This document shows, piece by piece, positions 1 through 7,867 of a stretch of 19,747 bases of DNA. The notes beneath the pieces were generated by a model. It was not told where the DNA came from. It searched no databases and saw nothing but the letters and a program-made list of their open reading frames with translations. Positions within the stretch are counted from its first letter, which is position 1; every line of letters begins with the position of its first letter. This DNA is from Rikenellaceae bacterium (GTDB lineage Bacteria; Bacteroidota; Bacteroidia; Bacteroidales; UBA932). The position numbers were made by a program, and so were the translations under genes. Where the stretch lies: assembly GCA_900767405.1 (NCBI GenBank), contig CAAFZB010000053.1:1-19747 (forward strand), written 5' to 3'.

Positions 1-1140
1 CCAGTAGTATTGAGAGCCTAACATTCCACTCTCCTCCGATGTCGGTGCAAGAAACAGAATGGAACGGCGCGGCATAGGGAGAGCCTGCATCTTTTTGGCA
101 ATCATCAGGATTGCGGCAAGCCCTGACCCGTTGTCGGATGCTCCGTTGTAGATTGCATCGCCCGTCTCATCCGGTTTCCCTATACCGAAATGGTCCCAGT
201 GAGCACTGAATACCACGCATTCATCTTTCAGGTCCGTTCCCGGAAGAATCGCTCCGACATTGCAGGTCTCTCCGATTTCGTACTTGACGTCCAGCGAAAA
301 TGTACTCCTGGCATTCAGAGGTATTGCCTTGAACCCGGGCATTTTTGCAGAGGCAAGAGCCCGGTCATAATCTACTCCCGATGTTTCAAAAAGTCTCCTG
401 CACGCATTCTCGTTCAGCCATCCGCGCATTCCGAGTTCATCCAGATTTCCGGTCGCTTCATCGAACAACGCCAGATTGCCTTTCTGATGACCGTTAATGC
501 AAACGTGCCAGGCATATCCGGCAGCCGCTTCATTATGAATGATAAGACAACCTGCAGCGCCAAGCCTCTGAGCCTGCTCCAGTTTATATATCCATCTCCC
601 ATAATAGGTCATATTCCGGCCGCGGAAAAGCGACTTGTCATAAAACCCGGGATCATTTACCATCGCGATTACTATTTTCCCCCTGACATCAGTCCCTTCA
701 AAATCATTCCAACCATACTCCGGAGCATCGATACCGAAGCCGCAGAACACGAATTCCGCATCCTTGAACTTTATTCTGTCCTTTGCTCTCGTCGTCCAGA
801 CCATCACGTCTTCGGGGGTGGAGAGCCCGACTGTCCCGCGGTTTGTACTTACCTTTATTCCATTACCGGGAATATGTACAGTCGTGGAAATTTCCTTGAC
901 AGTCTGGAAGTAACTTTCGCCGAATGCGGGCTTAAGCCCCAGGAGACGGAATTCTCCGGCAAGATAGTCTATTGTCTTTGTTTCGCTTGGGGTCATCGGC
1001 TTGCGCCCGCAGAATTCATCTGACCCGATGGTTTTTACCCAGTTTCTGAAATCATTGCCGTACGTGTCCGGAACTCCCTGCGCCTGCAATTGCAGCGAAG
1101 CAGAGAAGACTACGGCCAGGAAAAGGAAAAGCTTGTTCAT
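1..1140 (-). CDS. Exported M28-family zinc peptidase with PA domain (C-terminus beyond window)
   Basis: I translated this frame by hand; it stays open from an ATG at 1140 to base 1, giving 380 residues before the window cuts it. The first ~20 residues are a Sec-type signal peptide (MNKLFLFLAVVFSAS, then LQLQAQG), so the enzyme is probably periplasmic or outer-membrane associated. Residues ~130-275 resemble a protease-associated (PA) insert (WNDFEGTDVRGKIVIAMVND, then LGAAGCLIIHNE). The M28 metal-site motifs follow: AHWDHFG (His314, Asp316), ASDNGSG (Asp336) and SEESGMLGS (Glu369, Glu370, the first the likely general base). The remaining zinc ligands should lie off the left edge. M28 enzymes are mostly aminopeptidases or carboxypeptidases; substrate cannot be told from sequence. 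It diverges from the tricorn-like peptidase at 1598 across a repeat-rich gap. I found no TAnnTTTG box upstream of it. Confidence 0.93.
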   Translation of the reverse strand, partial: MNKLFLFLAVVFSASLQLQAQGVPDTYGNDFRNWVKTIGSDEFCGRKPMTPSETKTIDYLAGEFRLLGLKPAFGESYFQTVKEISTTVHIPGNGIKVSTNRGTVGLSTPEDVMVWTTRAKDRIKFKDAEFVFCGFGIDAPEYGWNDFEGTDVRGKIVIAMVNDPGFYDKSLFRGRNMTYYGRWIYKLEQAQRLGAAGCLIIHNEAAAGYAWHVCINGHQKGNLALFDEATGNLDELGMRGWLNENACRRLFETSGVDYDRALASAKMPGFKAIPLNARSTFSLDVKYEIGETCNVGAILPGTDLKDECVVFSAHWDHFGIGKPDETGDAIYNGASDNGSGLAAILMIAKKMQALPMPRRSILFLAPTSEESGMLGSQYYW

Positions 1141-1253
1141 AATATTATATGTCTTAGATATGCCTGACGCCTGGCAAGTTTTTGGGCGATGGTTGCTCTC
1201 ATATTAGGTTTTTGTACAGAAATTTCTGCAATATACATAAAATTCGGATGAGA

Positions 1254-1437
1254 TTGCGGGTCGGGGCCCGCAATGACGAGCAGCCGAGGCCCGCAACGAC
1301 GAGCAGCCGGGGCCCGCAATGACGAGCAGCCGGGGCCCGCAACGACGAGCAGCCGGGGCCCGCAATGACGAGCAGTCGGGGCCCGCAATGACGAGCAGTC
1401 GGGGCCCGCAACGACGAGCAATCGGGGTCCGCAAGGA
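1254..1437. repeat. 23-bp tandem repeat array, about eight units
   Basis: Units begin at 1266, 1289, 1312, 1335, 1358, 1381, 1404 and 1427, exactly 23 bp apart. The core is GCCCGCAAYGACGAGCAG followed by YCGGG. Units 1-7 differ only by transitions (C/T or G/A) at four positions; the eighth is degenerate after its first few bases. The left edge forms a 7-bp stem, TTGCGGG (1254-1260) with CCCGCAA (1267-1273). As 23 is not a multiple of 3, each unit shifts the frame, and no minus-strand frame has a stop across the array. There are no spacers, so it is not CRISPR. Function is unknown. Confidence 0.95.
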
Positions 1438-1444
1438 CAGCCAT

Positions 1445-1503
1445 CGTCATGCCGGGCTTGATCCGGCATCCCGGACCTTTTTGTCATCCCTTGATCCGGG
1501 ATT
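1445..1503. repeat. Dispersed-type inverted repeat (the 'HAGLDPASR' type)
   Basis: A perfect 7-bp stem, ATGCCGG (1449-1455) and CCGGCAT (1463-1469), encloses a 7-nt loop. A second partial copy follows: GTCAT at 1447 and again at 1483, and CTTGATCCGG at 1457 and again at 1490. Read on the plus strand the segment encodes HAGLDPASR, on the minus strand MPDQARHD. I recall these strings as spurious peptides from a very common bacterial intergenic repeat; that is memory, not a search. It directly follows the 23-bp array, whose last unit decays into it. Confidence 0.65.
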
Positions 1504-1537
1504 TTGCAGGACAGAAAAATTACTTCGGTCATATACA

Positions 1538-1566
1538 TTGGCTTTGAGAGATTGTGCGTATATTTG
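1538..1566 (+). promoter_or_regulatory. Bacteroidota-type promoter for the tricorn-like peptidase operon
   Basis: TATATTTG at 1559-1566 matches the TAnnTTTG -7 box. A TTG at 1538-1540 lies 18 bp upstream, in the usual range for the -33 element. The gene starts at 1598, leaving a leader of roughly 25 nt that is A-rich (ACAAAAGATA) rather than carrying a Shine-Dalgarno, as is usual in this phylum. Confidence 0.6.
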
Positions 1567-1597
1567 TTTTTTCTGAAACAACAAAAGATACGACCAT

Positions 1598-4500
1598 ATG
1601 AAAAAGAGCCTTTTCATCATTGCAAGCGCATTTCTCCTGTCAATTGGCATATCTGCCGGAGCGGCAACCGTAAAACCGCTGTGGCTTCGCGACGTGCAGA
1701 TTTCTCCTGACGGAAGTACCGTGGCCTTCTGCTACAAGGGAGATATCTGGACCGTTCCCGCCACGGGAGGGACTGCAACCCGCCTCACGTCCTTGGAGGG
1801 ATACGATTCCAATCCCGTGTGGAGCCCGGATGCCAGCCTGATTGCTTTTGCCAGCAGGCGGAAAGGCGGCAATGACGTGTACGTGATGTCCTCAAAGGGA
1901 GGCGATGCAACCAGGCTCACCTTCAACTCTGCAAGTGAAATACCGACGGCCTTCACGCCGGACGGAAAGTCGGTGATATTCAACGCGGCAATTCAAGACC
2001 CTGCAGAAAGTGCGCTCTTCCCAACTTCGTCGATGACGGAACTGTATTCGGTCCCGGTGAACGGAGGCCGCGTAAGGCAGATTCTGGGAACCCCTGCGGA
2101 AGCGGTTTGCTTCGGGAACGGGGGAGCGTTCTTCCTCTATCAGGACCAGAAGGGCTTCGAAGACGAGTGGAGAAAACACCACACTTCTTCCATTACCAGA
2201 GATATCTGGCGGTACGACACGGAAAGCGGGAAACATACGAATCTTACCAACAGGTCGGGGGAGGACCGCAATCCGGTACTGAGCCCGGACGGAAAGAGCA
2301 TCTATTTGCTGAGCGAAGTTGCGGCAGGCTCGATGAATGTCTGGCAGATGCCCCTGGCGGGAACCGGTCATCCGGAAGGGAAACCCGCACCTTCCACGGA
2401 AGTTCCCGACGGATGGAAGCAGATAACCTCGTTCGACACTCATCCCGTCCGTTTCCTCTCTACCGGCGGAGGCCTTCTCTGCTTTACCTGGGACGGAGAA
2501 ATCTACACCAAGCGTGAAGGAAGCGCGCCTGTGAAAGTCGACATTGACCTGACCCTGGACGAAGAGAACCATATCGACAAAATGTCCGTTGCGGGCGGTT
2601 CGTCCGACGCTTCCGTGAGTCCCGACGGCAGCCAGGTCGCATTTGTGGTGCGCGGAGAAGTATTCGTGACGTCTGTAAAATACAGCACGACCAAGCAGAT
2701 TACCCATACTGCCGCGGCCGAGAAAAACGTAAGTTTCGGAGCCGACAACCGCACAATCGTGTACGGCAGCGAGCGTAACGGAATATCCCAGCTCTATATT
2801 GCCACGATAGGCAGGAAGGAAGACCCCGATTTCCCCAATGCCACCGTAGTCAAGGAAGAACCTTTCATTCCCGATATGTCTGTGGAAAGAAGCAGTCCGA
2901 AGTTCTCTCCGGACGGAAAGGAAATAGCTTTCGTCCAGAACAGGACCAGGCTGATGGTAGCCAACGTAAAGACAGGGCATATCCGGGAAGTCACCGACGG
3001 AAAGACCTGGTACAGCCAGTCGTATCCGTTTGAATTCGAGTGGAGCCCGGACGGAAAATGGTTTGCCGTGGAATTCACTGCAAACGGACACGAACCTTAC
3101 AACGACGTAGGGATAGTAAGCGCGGACGGAGGTGAAATCACCAACATTACCGCTAGCGGATATATGTCGGGAGGCGTACGCTGGGCAATGGACGGAAACG
3201 CAGTTCTTTTCCAGAGCGAGATTTTCGGGATGCGTGCCCACGCATCGTGGGGCTCTCAGATGGATGTGTTCCTGTGCTTCGTAAACCAGGACTCCTACGA
3301 CAGATACCGTCTTTCTAAAGAGGACTACGAACTGCTTAAGGCCTCTGACAAGAAGACAGCCAAGGCCGATACTGCAAAGGCTCCCCGGAAAATCGCCGTC
3401 GAACTAGACGGTATACGGGACAGGGTAGTGAGACTGACTCCCAACAGCAGCAATCTGGGCGATGCTATTCTGAGCCAGGATGGAGAGAACCTTTATTATC
3501 TGTGCAGTTTCGAGGGTGGGATGGACCTGTGGAAGATGACACTTCGCAGCAAGGAGACAAAGCTCGTTTCAAAGGGCGCCGGCAGCGGACATTTCGATAC
3601 GTCGGACAAGGGAAAGACAATCTTCCTGCTGGGTTCCGGTTTCAAGAAGATGGATGGAGACAAGTTCACCCCGATTCCCGTGAGCTGCGAATACAAGCTC
3701 GACCATCGGGCAGAACGGGAATATATGTTTGACTATGTCTGCAAAGAGGAACAGAAACGCTTTTATACCAGCGATATGCACGGTGTGGACTGGCCTATGA
3801 TGACTGCGGCGTACCGCAAGTTCCTGCCCCATATCTCCAACAACGCCGATTTTGCTGAACTGTTGAGCGAACTCCTGGGCGAACTCAACGTCTCCCATAC
3901 CGGCGGCCGTTTCCGCGCTCCTGCGGCAGAGGATGCGACGGCATCTTTGGGCCTGCTGTATGATATGGAGTACGGCGGTCCGGGTCTGAAAGTGGCCGAA
4001 ATAGTCAAGGACGGACCTTTCGACCACGCATCCCTGAAGCTTAGGGTGGGGGATATCATTACCGGAATAAACGGAAAGGAGATTACCGACGACAAGGACG
4101 TTTCCGCTTTCCTGGCAGGGCTGTCGGGAAAGAAGACACTTGTACAGACAAAGCGCGGAAAGGAATTCGTCGTTGTCCCGGTGAGCGCATCGAAAATGAG
4201 TGACCTGCTGTACAGGCGCTGGGTGAAGCAGCGCGCTGCAGATGTTGAGAAGTGGTCGGCAGGACGCCTGGGATACGTACATATAGAGTCTATGAATGAC
4301 GGAAGCTTCCGTCCAATGTATTCCGACGTGCTGGGAAAATACAACAAGTGCGACGGAATAGTCATCGACACACGTTTTAACGGAGGCGGCCGTATGCACG
4401 AAGACATAGAGATCCTTTTCAGCGGGCACAAGTACCTGACGCAGGTCATCCGCGGCCGCGAAAGCTGCGATATGCCGTCGCGCCGCTGGAACAAGCCCAG

Positions 4501-4825
4501 CATTATGCTTCAGTGCGAAGCCAATTACAGCAATGCGCACGGAACTCCCTGGGTTTACAGCCACGAGAAGATAGGCTCTCTGGTTGGGGCCCCTGTTCCC
4601 GGTACAATGACAAGTGTGAACTGGGTTACCCTGCAGGACCCATCCCTGGTGTTCGGAATACCCGTCATAGGATACAGGACCGCCGAAGGGAATTACCTCG
4701 AAGGCACCCAGCTCGAGCCCGACGTATATGTTCTCAACAGGCCCGAGACTATCGTAAAGGGCGAGGATATTCAATTGAAAGCGGCAGTCGAGGAACTGCT
4801 CCGGGAAATAGACTCAAGGAAATGA
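1598..4825 (+). CDS. Exported tricorn-like serine peptidase (S41 family) with beta-propellers and PDZ domain
   Basis: At 1075 residues this matches the size of tricorn proteases. A signal peptide (MKKSLFIIASAFLLSIG, ending near SAGAA) places it outside the cytoplasm. Residues ~25-680 carry two WD40/TolB-like beta-propellers, visible as recurring SPDG motifs (ISPDGSTVAF, WSPDASLIAF, LSPDGKSIYL, VSPDGSQVAF, FSPDGKEIAF, WSPDGKWFAV). A PDZ domain spans ~785-865 (LRVGDIITGINGKEI). The catalytic core follows, including VIDTRFNGGG. Candidate active-site residues are Ser766-His767 (NVSHTGG), Ser978 (NYSNAHG) and Glu1035 (NYLEGTQLEPD). The spacing His767-Ser978-Glu1035 (211 and 57) closely matches archaeal tricorn His746-Ser965-Glu1023. 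Tricorn cuts oligopeptides into short peptides; the substrate here is unknown. The stop overlaps the rlmN start (ATGA), so translation is probably coupled. The start is fixed by the signal peptide and the promoter upstream. Confidence 0.93.
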   Translation: MKKSLFIIASAFLLSIGISAGAATVKPLWLRDVQISPDGSTVAFCYKGDIWTVPATGGTATRLTSLEGYDSNPVWSPDASLIAFASRRKGGNDVYVMSSKGGDATRLTFNSASEIPTAFTPDGKSVIFNAAIQDPAESALFPTSSMTELYSVPVNGGRVRQILGTPAEAVCFGNGGAFFLYQDQKGFEDEWRKHHTSSITRDIWRYDTESGKHTNLTNRSGEDRNPVLSPDGKSIYLLSEVAAGSMNVWQMPLAGTGHPEGKPAPSTEVPDGWKQITSFDTHPVRFLSTGGGLLCFTWDGEIYTKREGSAPVKVDIDLTLDEENHIDKMSVAGGSSDASVSPDGSQVAFVVRGEVFVTSVKYSTTKQITHTAAAEKNVSFGADNRTIVYGSERNGISQLYIATIGRKEDPDFPNATVVKEEPFIPDMSVERSSPKFSPDGKEIAFVQNRTRLMVANVKTGHIREVTDGKTWYSQSYPFEFEWSPDGKWFAVEFTANGHEPYNDVGIVSADGGEITNITASGYMSGGVRWAMDGNAVLFQSEIFGMRAHASWGSQMDVFLCFVNQDSYDRYRLSKEDYELLKASDKKTAKADTAKAPRKIAVELDGIRDRVVRLTPNSSNLGDAILSQDGENLYYLCSFEGGMDLWKMTLRSKETKLVSKGAGSGHFDTSDKGKTIFLLGSGFKKMDGDKFTPIPVSCEYKLDHRAEREYMFDYVCKEEQKRFYTSDMHGVDWPMMTAAYRKFLPHISNNADFAELLSELLGELNVSHTGGRFRAPAAEDATASLGLLYDMEYGGPGLKVAEIVKDGPFDHASLKLRVGDIITGINGKEITDDKDVSAFLAGLSGKKTLVQTKRGKEFVVVPVSASKMSDLLYRRWVKQRAADVEKWSAGRLGYVHIESMNDGSFRPMYSDVLGKYNKCDGIVIDTRFNGGGRMHEDIEILFSGHKYLTQVIRGRESCDMPSRRWNKPSIMLQCEANYSNAHGTPWVYSHEKIGSLVGAPVPGTMTSVNWVTLQDPSLVFGIPVIGYRTAEGNYLEGTQLEPDVYVLNRPETIVKGEDIQLKAAVEELLREIDSRK

Positions 4826-5835
4826 AAGGGGAATTGTTGGGACTGTCTCTGACAGAACTTCAGAAGGTGGCCGTGGAATGCGGCCAGAAGCCTTTTGTGG
4901 GAACTCAGATTGCACAGTGGCTGTACGGCAAGAAGGTCACATCCTGGGACGGGATGAGGAATGTGTCTTCGGCCGCGAAGCAGGCCATATCCGAAGCTTA
5001 CGGGATAGGAACCGGAGCTCCCGTCGGGGTTGCGGCATCTTCTGACGGAACCCGAAAATACCTGTTTTCTCCCGGGATAGAGGCGGTTATGATTCCCGAC
5101 GAGAACCGCCGTACCCTTTGTGTAAGCTCGCAGGTGGGATGCAAGATGTCCTGCAGGTTCTGTATGACGGGAAGGCAGGGCTGGCACGGCAATCTTTCCG
5201 CTGCCGGAATCCTGAACCAGTTCTTGAGCATAGAGGAATCCAGGGACCTTACCAATGCGGTATTTATGGGAATGGGGGAGCCTCTGGACAACTATGAGGC
5301 GGTTTCACGGGCATTGGAGGTTCTTACCGCTCCCTGGGGATTCGGCTGGAGCCCCAAGAGAATTACCGTGAGTACGATAGGCGTGCTGCCCGTACTCCGC
5401 CGCTATCTGGATGAACAGAAATGCCATCTGGCCGTCAGCCTTCACAATCCGATAGGGAAGGAGCGCGCCGTGATGATGCCGGTAGAGAAGACCTGGCCCA
5501 TCGAAGAGGTTGTTAATCTTGTAAAACAATACGATTTTACCGGACAGCGCAGGGTTAGCTTCGAGTACACTATGTTTGCCGGATGGAACGACGACAAGGC
5601 TCACGCCGATGCCCTTTCGCGCCTGCTGCGCGGCCTGGAGTGCCGGGTGAACCTGATCCGTTTCCATAAGATTCCCGATTTTCCGTACGAGACCTCGGCT
5701 CCGGCGGTTATGGAGGCCTTCCGCGACCGGTTGAATTCGAACGGAGTAACCTGTACTATCAGGGCTTCCCGCGGAGAGGATATACTGGCCGCCTGCGGTA
5801 TGCTGGCGGGAAAATGCAGGAAAGAAAATGAATGA
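4822..5835 (+). CDS. rlmN: Dual-specificity 23S rRNA/tRNA adenine-C2 methyltransferase RlmN
   Basis: This radical-SAM enzyme methylates C2 of A2503 in 23S rRNA and of A37 in some tRNAs. The protein has 337 residues, normal for the family. The iron-sulfur cluster motif is Cys107-x3-Cys111-x2-Cys114 in GCKMSCRFCMTG. The two mechanistic cysteines are also present: Cys100 in TLCVSSQVGC and Cys325 near the C-terminus in DILAACGMLAG, matching E. coli Cys118 and Cys355. The SAM-binding MGMGEPLDN motif is intact. I start it at 4822, which overlaps the upstream stop as ATGA and removes about 100 non-homologous residues of an in-frame extension through the peptidase gene. It overlaps recX by 8 bp. Why it sits behind an exported peptidase is unclear; read-through from 1559 is likely. 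Confidence 0.96.
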   Translation: MKGELLGLSLTELQKVAVECGQKPFVGTQIAQWLYGKKVTSWDGMRNVSSAAKQAISEAYGIGTGAPVGVAASSDGTRKYLFSPGIEAVMIPDENRRTLCVSSQVGCKMSCRFCMTGRQGWHGNLSAAGILNQFLSIEESRDLTNAVFMGMGEPLDNYEAVSRALEVLTAPWGFGWSPKRITVSTIGVLPVLRRYLDEQKCHLAVSLHNPIGKERAVMMPVEKTWPIEEVVNLVKQYDFTGQRRVSFEYTMFAGWNDDKAHADALSRLLRGLECRVNLIRFHKIPDFPYETSAPAVMEAFRDRLNSNGVTCTIRASRGEDILAACGMLAGKCRKENE

Positions 5836-6301
5836 CGCCCAGAAAAAGGTCCTGAATGCCCTGGAGGCAATGTGCGCACGCCGGGAGTATTGCAGTGCGG
5901 ATATCCTGCGGAAAGCTTCCGACAGGCTTGAGGGAGATGTCCCGGCAGCAACCCTGATTCTGGATTCCCTGAAGTCTCGGGGATTTGTCGATGACCTTCG
6001 GTATGCGTCGGCTTTCGCCCGGGAAAAATCGGCCATCACGGGGTGGGGCGAAATAAAAATCCGCTTTGCCCTAAGAGCTAAGCGGATAGATGAATCTGTT
6101 ATTGAACAGGCTTTGCTGGAGGTTGACTGCTCGAAATCGGCAGAGAAGCTCGAGAGGCTTCTGACTGCAAAATGGCGCAGTCTCAGGGGTGCCGATGACG
6201 CGAAACTCAAACTCTTGAAATTCGCCCTGTCCAGAGGTTATGGCTACGATGAAGTGAAGCCCGTGGCAGACAAGGTGATAAAAGAGAATCAGGCAATCTG
6301 A
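5828..6301 (+). CDS. recX: RecX-like regulatory protein
   Basis: The 157-residue helical protein matches RecX in size and in its signature SRGFVDDLRYASAFAREK, followed by GWGEIKIRFALRAKRID and a third helical repeat towards the C-terminus (FALSRGYGYDEVKPVADKVI). RecX proteins bind RecA filaments and block or reverse their assembly. No recA is in the window, so partnership rests on family knowledge only. The start at 5828 overlaps the end of rlmN by 8 bp, which suggests translational coupling. Its last 13 bases overlap the 3' end of the convergent pdxA gene. It appears to be the last gene of the rightward transcript; no hairpin terminator is visible beyond it. Confidence 0.85.
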   Translation: MNDAQKKVLNALEAMCARREYCSADILRKASDRLEGDVPAATLILDSLKSRGFVDDLRYASAFAREKSAITGWGEIKIRFALRAKRIDESVIEQALLEVDCSKSAEKLERLLTAKWRSLRGADDAKLKLLKFALSRGYGYDEVKPVADKVIKENQAI

Positions 6302-7374
6302 GGCCTGCCGTTCCTCTCTGGTTTTTCGGGCCTTTCCGGCTCTATCATTTTGTTCTCCTGAAGCCTCTCCCAGTTGATGCGGTTCCTGAAAATGTCGATT
6401 GCCTCGAAGATTGCGGCTCTCATAGAGCGGGGGTCCGCTTCGTCACGTCCGGCCATTTCATATGCGGTGCCGTGGTCGGGAGATGTCCTTACAATCGGCA
6501 GTCCGGCAGTATAGTTGACTCCGTCCTCGAAGCTGAGGGCCTTGAAGGGTGCCAGGCCCTGGTCGTGGTACATTGCCAGCGTGGCGTCGAATTTCTCGTA
6601 GTTGGAAAGTCCGAAGTATCCGTCGGGAGAGTAAGGGCCGAATGCCAGAATCCCTTCTGCGGCGGCCTTCTTTATGGCGGGAATGATTATATTCTGCTCT
6701 TCGTCGCCAAGCAGTCCGCCGTCTCCGCTGTGAGGGTTGAGGCTCAGGACTCCGATTCTGGGATTGTCAATCTTGAAGTCCTTTCTCAGGGACTCTTTCA
6801 TAAGACGCAGTTTGGTGAGAATTTTCTCTTCCGAAATGGATGAGGCTACGTCCTTCAGGGCTATGTGACCTGTCACAACGCCCAACTTGAGCCGCTTGCT
6901 CACCATAAGCATCTCGACTTCGGGGGTATCGAACTGCTTTTGCAGGTATTCGGTGTGACCGGGGAACCCGAACCCCTGGAGGGACATCGATTTCTTGTTG
7001 ATGGGACCCGTGACAAGCACATCGGCCTTGCGTTCCTTGATATCTTTCACCGCTCTCTCCAGGGAGATGATTGCGGCTTTGGCAGATTCCGCCGTGGCAT
7101 CTCCGGGCTCTGCGAAAACGTTTTCCCCCAGACATTCCAGAATGTTGATTTTCTTTGGCTGGGCCTGCTCGGGGCTCTTGATTATGTGTACGTCCAGCTC
7201 TTCAATCTCGGGGATGCTCTTTTTGTAGAAACCGAAGATCTTGCTCGACCCGTACACGACGGGAATGAAGCTTTCCAGAATCCTGGGGTCGCTCAAGGCC
7301 TTTATTATCACTTCGTATCCGATTCCGTTGGAATCACCTTGGGTGATTGCCACAACAGTTTTTCCATTAATCAT
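6289..7374 (-). CDS. pdxA: 4-hydroxythreonine-4-phosphate dehydrogenase PdxA
   Basis: PdxA oxidises and decarboxylates 4-phosphohydroxy-L-threonine in DXP-dependent pyridoxal phosphate synthesis. The 361-residue protein begins with the family N-terminus (AITQGDSNGIGYEV). The three metal-binding histidines match the E. coli ones: His170 in VTGHIAL, His215 in NPHSGDGG and His270 in YHDQGLAPFK. Phosphate- and substrate-site segments TGPINKKS and GHTEYLQ are present. Beyond about residue 340 there is a charged, proline-rich tail (EPERPEKPERNGRP) that looks like an extension of the usual fold. It lies 11 bp downstream of rnhA on the same strand and is probably co-transcribed with it. Its last 13 bp overlap recX on the opposite strand. 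No PdxJ or other B6 gene is nearby. Confidence 0.95.
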   Translation of the reverse strand: MINGKTVVAITQGDSNGIGYEVIIKALSDPRILESFIPVVYGSSKIFGFYKKSIPEIEELDVHIIKSPEQAQPKKINILECLGENVFAEPGDATAESAKAAIISLERAVKDIKERKADVLVTGPINKKSMSLQGFGFPGHTEYLQKQFDTPEVEMLMVSKRLKLGVVTGHIALKDVASSISEEKILTKLRLMKESLRKDFKIDNPRIGVLSLNPHSGDGGLLGDEEQNIIIPAIKKAAAEGILAFGPYSPDGYFGLSNYEKFDATLAMYHDQGLAPFKALSFEDGVNYTAGLPIVRTSPDHGTAYEMAGRDEADPRSMRAAIFEAIDIFRNRINWERLQENKMIEPERPEKPERNGRPQIA

Positions 7375-7385
7375 ACAGGAACTTT

Positions 7386-7844
7386 TTAAAATAACGTTTT
7401 GTCTTCCCTGGACTCCAGATAGGCCGTGTCATCCGGCAGGCCGGGCCGGGAATAGGCTTCCACCGCAAGACGGTCGCAACGTTCGTTTTCGGGATGTCCT
7501 GCGTGACCTTTTATCCAGTGCATCTTAAGCTGGAACCGTGGCGAGAGCAGGTCGAACTGCTGCCACAGGTCGAAATTCTTCTTTCGTTTCCATCCGTTCG
7601 AAATTGTATTGACAACGTAGGTGGAATCGCTCCATACCTCTACACTGGCATTTTCCCATTTGATTGCTTCCAGCCCTTTTATGAGCGCCAGCAGTTCCAT
7701 CCGGTTGTTGGTGGTCAGCCTGAAACCTCCCGAAAGTTCTTTCCGGGCCTCGCCGCATTTGAGCACGACTCCCCATCCGCCGGGACCGGGATTGCCGCTG
7801 GCCGCTCCGTCTGTATAAAGCTGTATTGCAGGTCTGGTGTCCAT
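7386..7844 (-). CDS. rnhA: Ribonuclease HI
   Basis: RNase HI cuts the RNA strand of RNA-DNA hybrids, removing primers and R-loops. The 152-residue protein is standard length. It starts with IQLYTDGAASGNPGPGGWG and keeps the four acidic metal ligands: Asp12, Glu50 (NNRMELLAL), Asp73 (WSDSTYV) and Asp124 (GHPENERCDRLA), plus the active-site His114 (KGHAGH). I chose the ATG at 7844. A longer in-frame extension up to 8327 runs antisense through the aromatic-pathway gene and has no RNase H homology. It leads a two-gene unit with pdxA. A TATTTTTG box ends only 5 nt before the ATG, so its mRNA may have almost no leader. Confidence 0.96.
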   Translation of the reverse strand: MDTRPAIQLYTDGAASGNPGPGGWGVVLKCGEARKELSGGFRLTTNNRMELLALIKGLEAIKWENASVEVWSDSTYVVNTISNGWKRKKNFDLWQQFDLLSPRFQLKMHWIKGHAGHPENERCDRLAVEAYSRPGLPDDTAYLESREDKTLF

Positions 7845-7849
7845 TTGCA

Positions 7850-7857
7850 CAAAAATA
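7850..7857 (-). promoter_or_regulatory. Candidate -7 box of rnhA-pdxA
   Basis: On the minus strand this reads TATTTTTG, fitting TAnnTTTG. It ends 5 nt before the rnhA ATG at 7844, so initiation would fall at or just before the start codon. I see no clear -33 TTG at the expected distance, and the gap is AT-rich, so a chance match is possible. Confidence 0.4.
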
Positions 7858-7859
7858 AT

Positions 7860-7867
7860 TAAATTTG
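7860..7867 (+). promoter_or_regulatory. Candidate -7 box of the DAHP synthase/chorismate mutase gene
   Basis: TAAATTTG fits TAnnTTTG and ends 7 nt before the ATG at 7875. It lies 2 bp from the oppositely oriented rnhA box. If used, the transcript would be nearly leaderless for a start at 7875, or have a leader of roughly 15-20 nt for the alternative ATG at 7890. The only nearby TTTG (7844-7847) is 12 bp away, too close for a normal -33 element. Confidence 0.45.

Larger units (their letters stand above)
1141..1597. other. Gene-free divergent intergenic region with repeats
   Basis: This 457-bp gap separates the divergent M28 and tricorn-like peptidase genes. It contains a 12-bp perfect palindrome (CAGAAATTTCTG, 1217-1228), a 23-bp tandem array (1254-1437), a dispersed-type inverted repeat (1445-1503) and a promoter for the rightward gene (1538-1566). 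Several short frames run through it, but they are open only because the repeat lacks stop codons in most frames. None has a family match I recognise, so I call no gene here. Confidence 0.8.

Noticed and set aside
190..1023. 277-residue plus-strand frame
   Set aside because: It is antisense to the M28 peptidase gene, whose own frame shows a signal peptide and all expected metal motifs.
1217..1228. CAGAAATTTCTG palindrome as an operator
   Set aside because: It is a perfect 12-bp palindrome about 80 bp from the M28 start, but it is single, short and AT-centred. I found no promoter element near it, so a chance occurrence cannot be excluded.
1254..1437. CRISPR array
   Set aside because: Units are directly adjacent with no unique spacers, and no cas genes are present.
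1137..1538. Three minus-strand frames (133, 83 and 76 residues) with repetitive CGPRLLVVAGPDCSSLRAP-like peptides
   Set aside because: They are the 23-bp tandem array read in each frame. The period is not a multiple of 3, all three phases are stop-free, and there is no start signal or family similarity.
1892..3241. 449-residue minus-strand frame
   Set aside because: It is antisense to the tricorn-like gene. Long antisense frames are expected at this GC content, and its peptide shows no recognisable domain.
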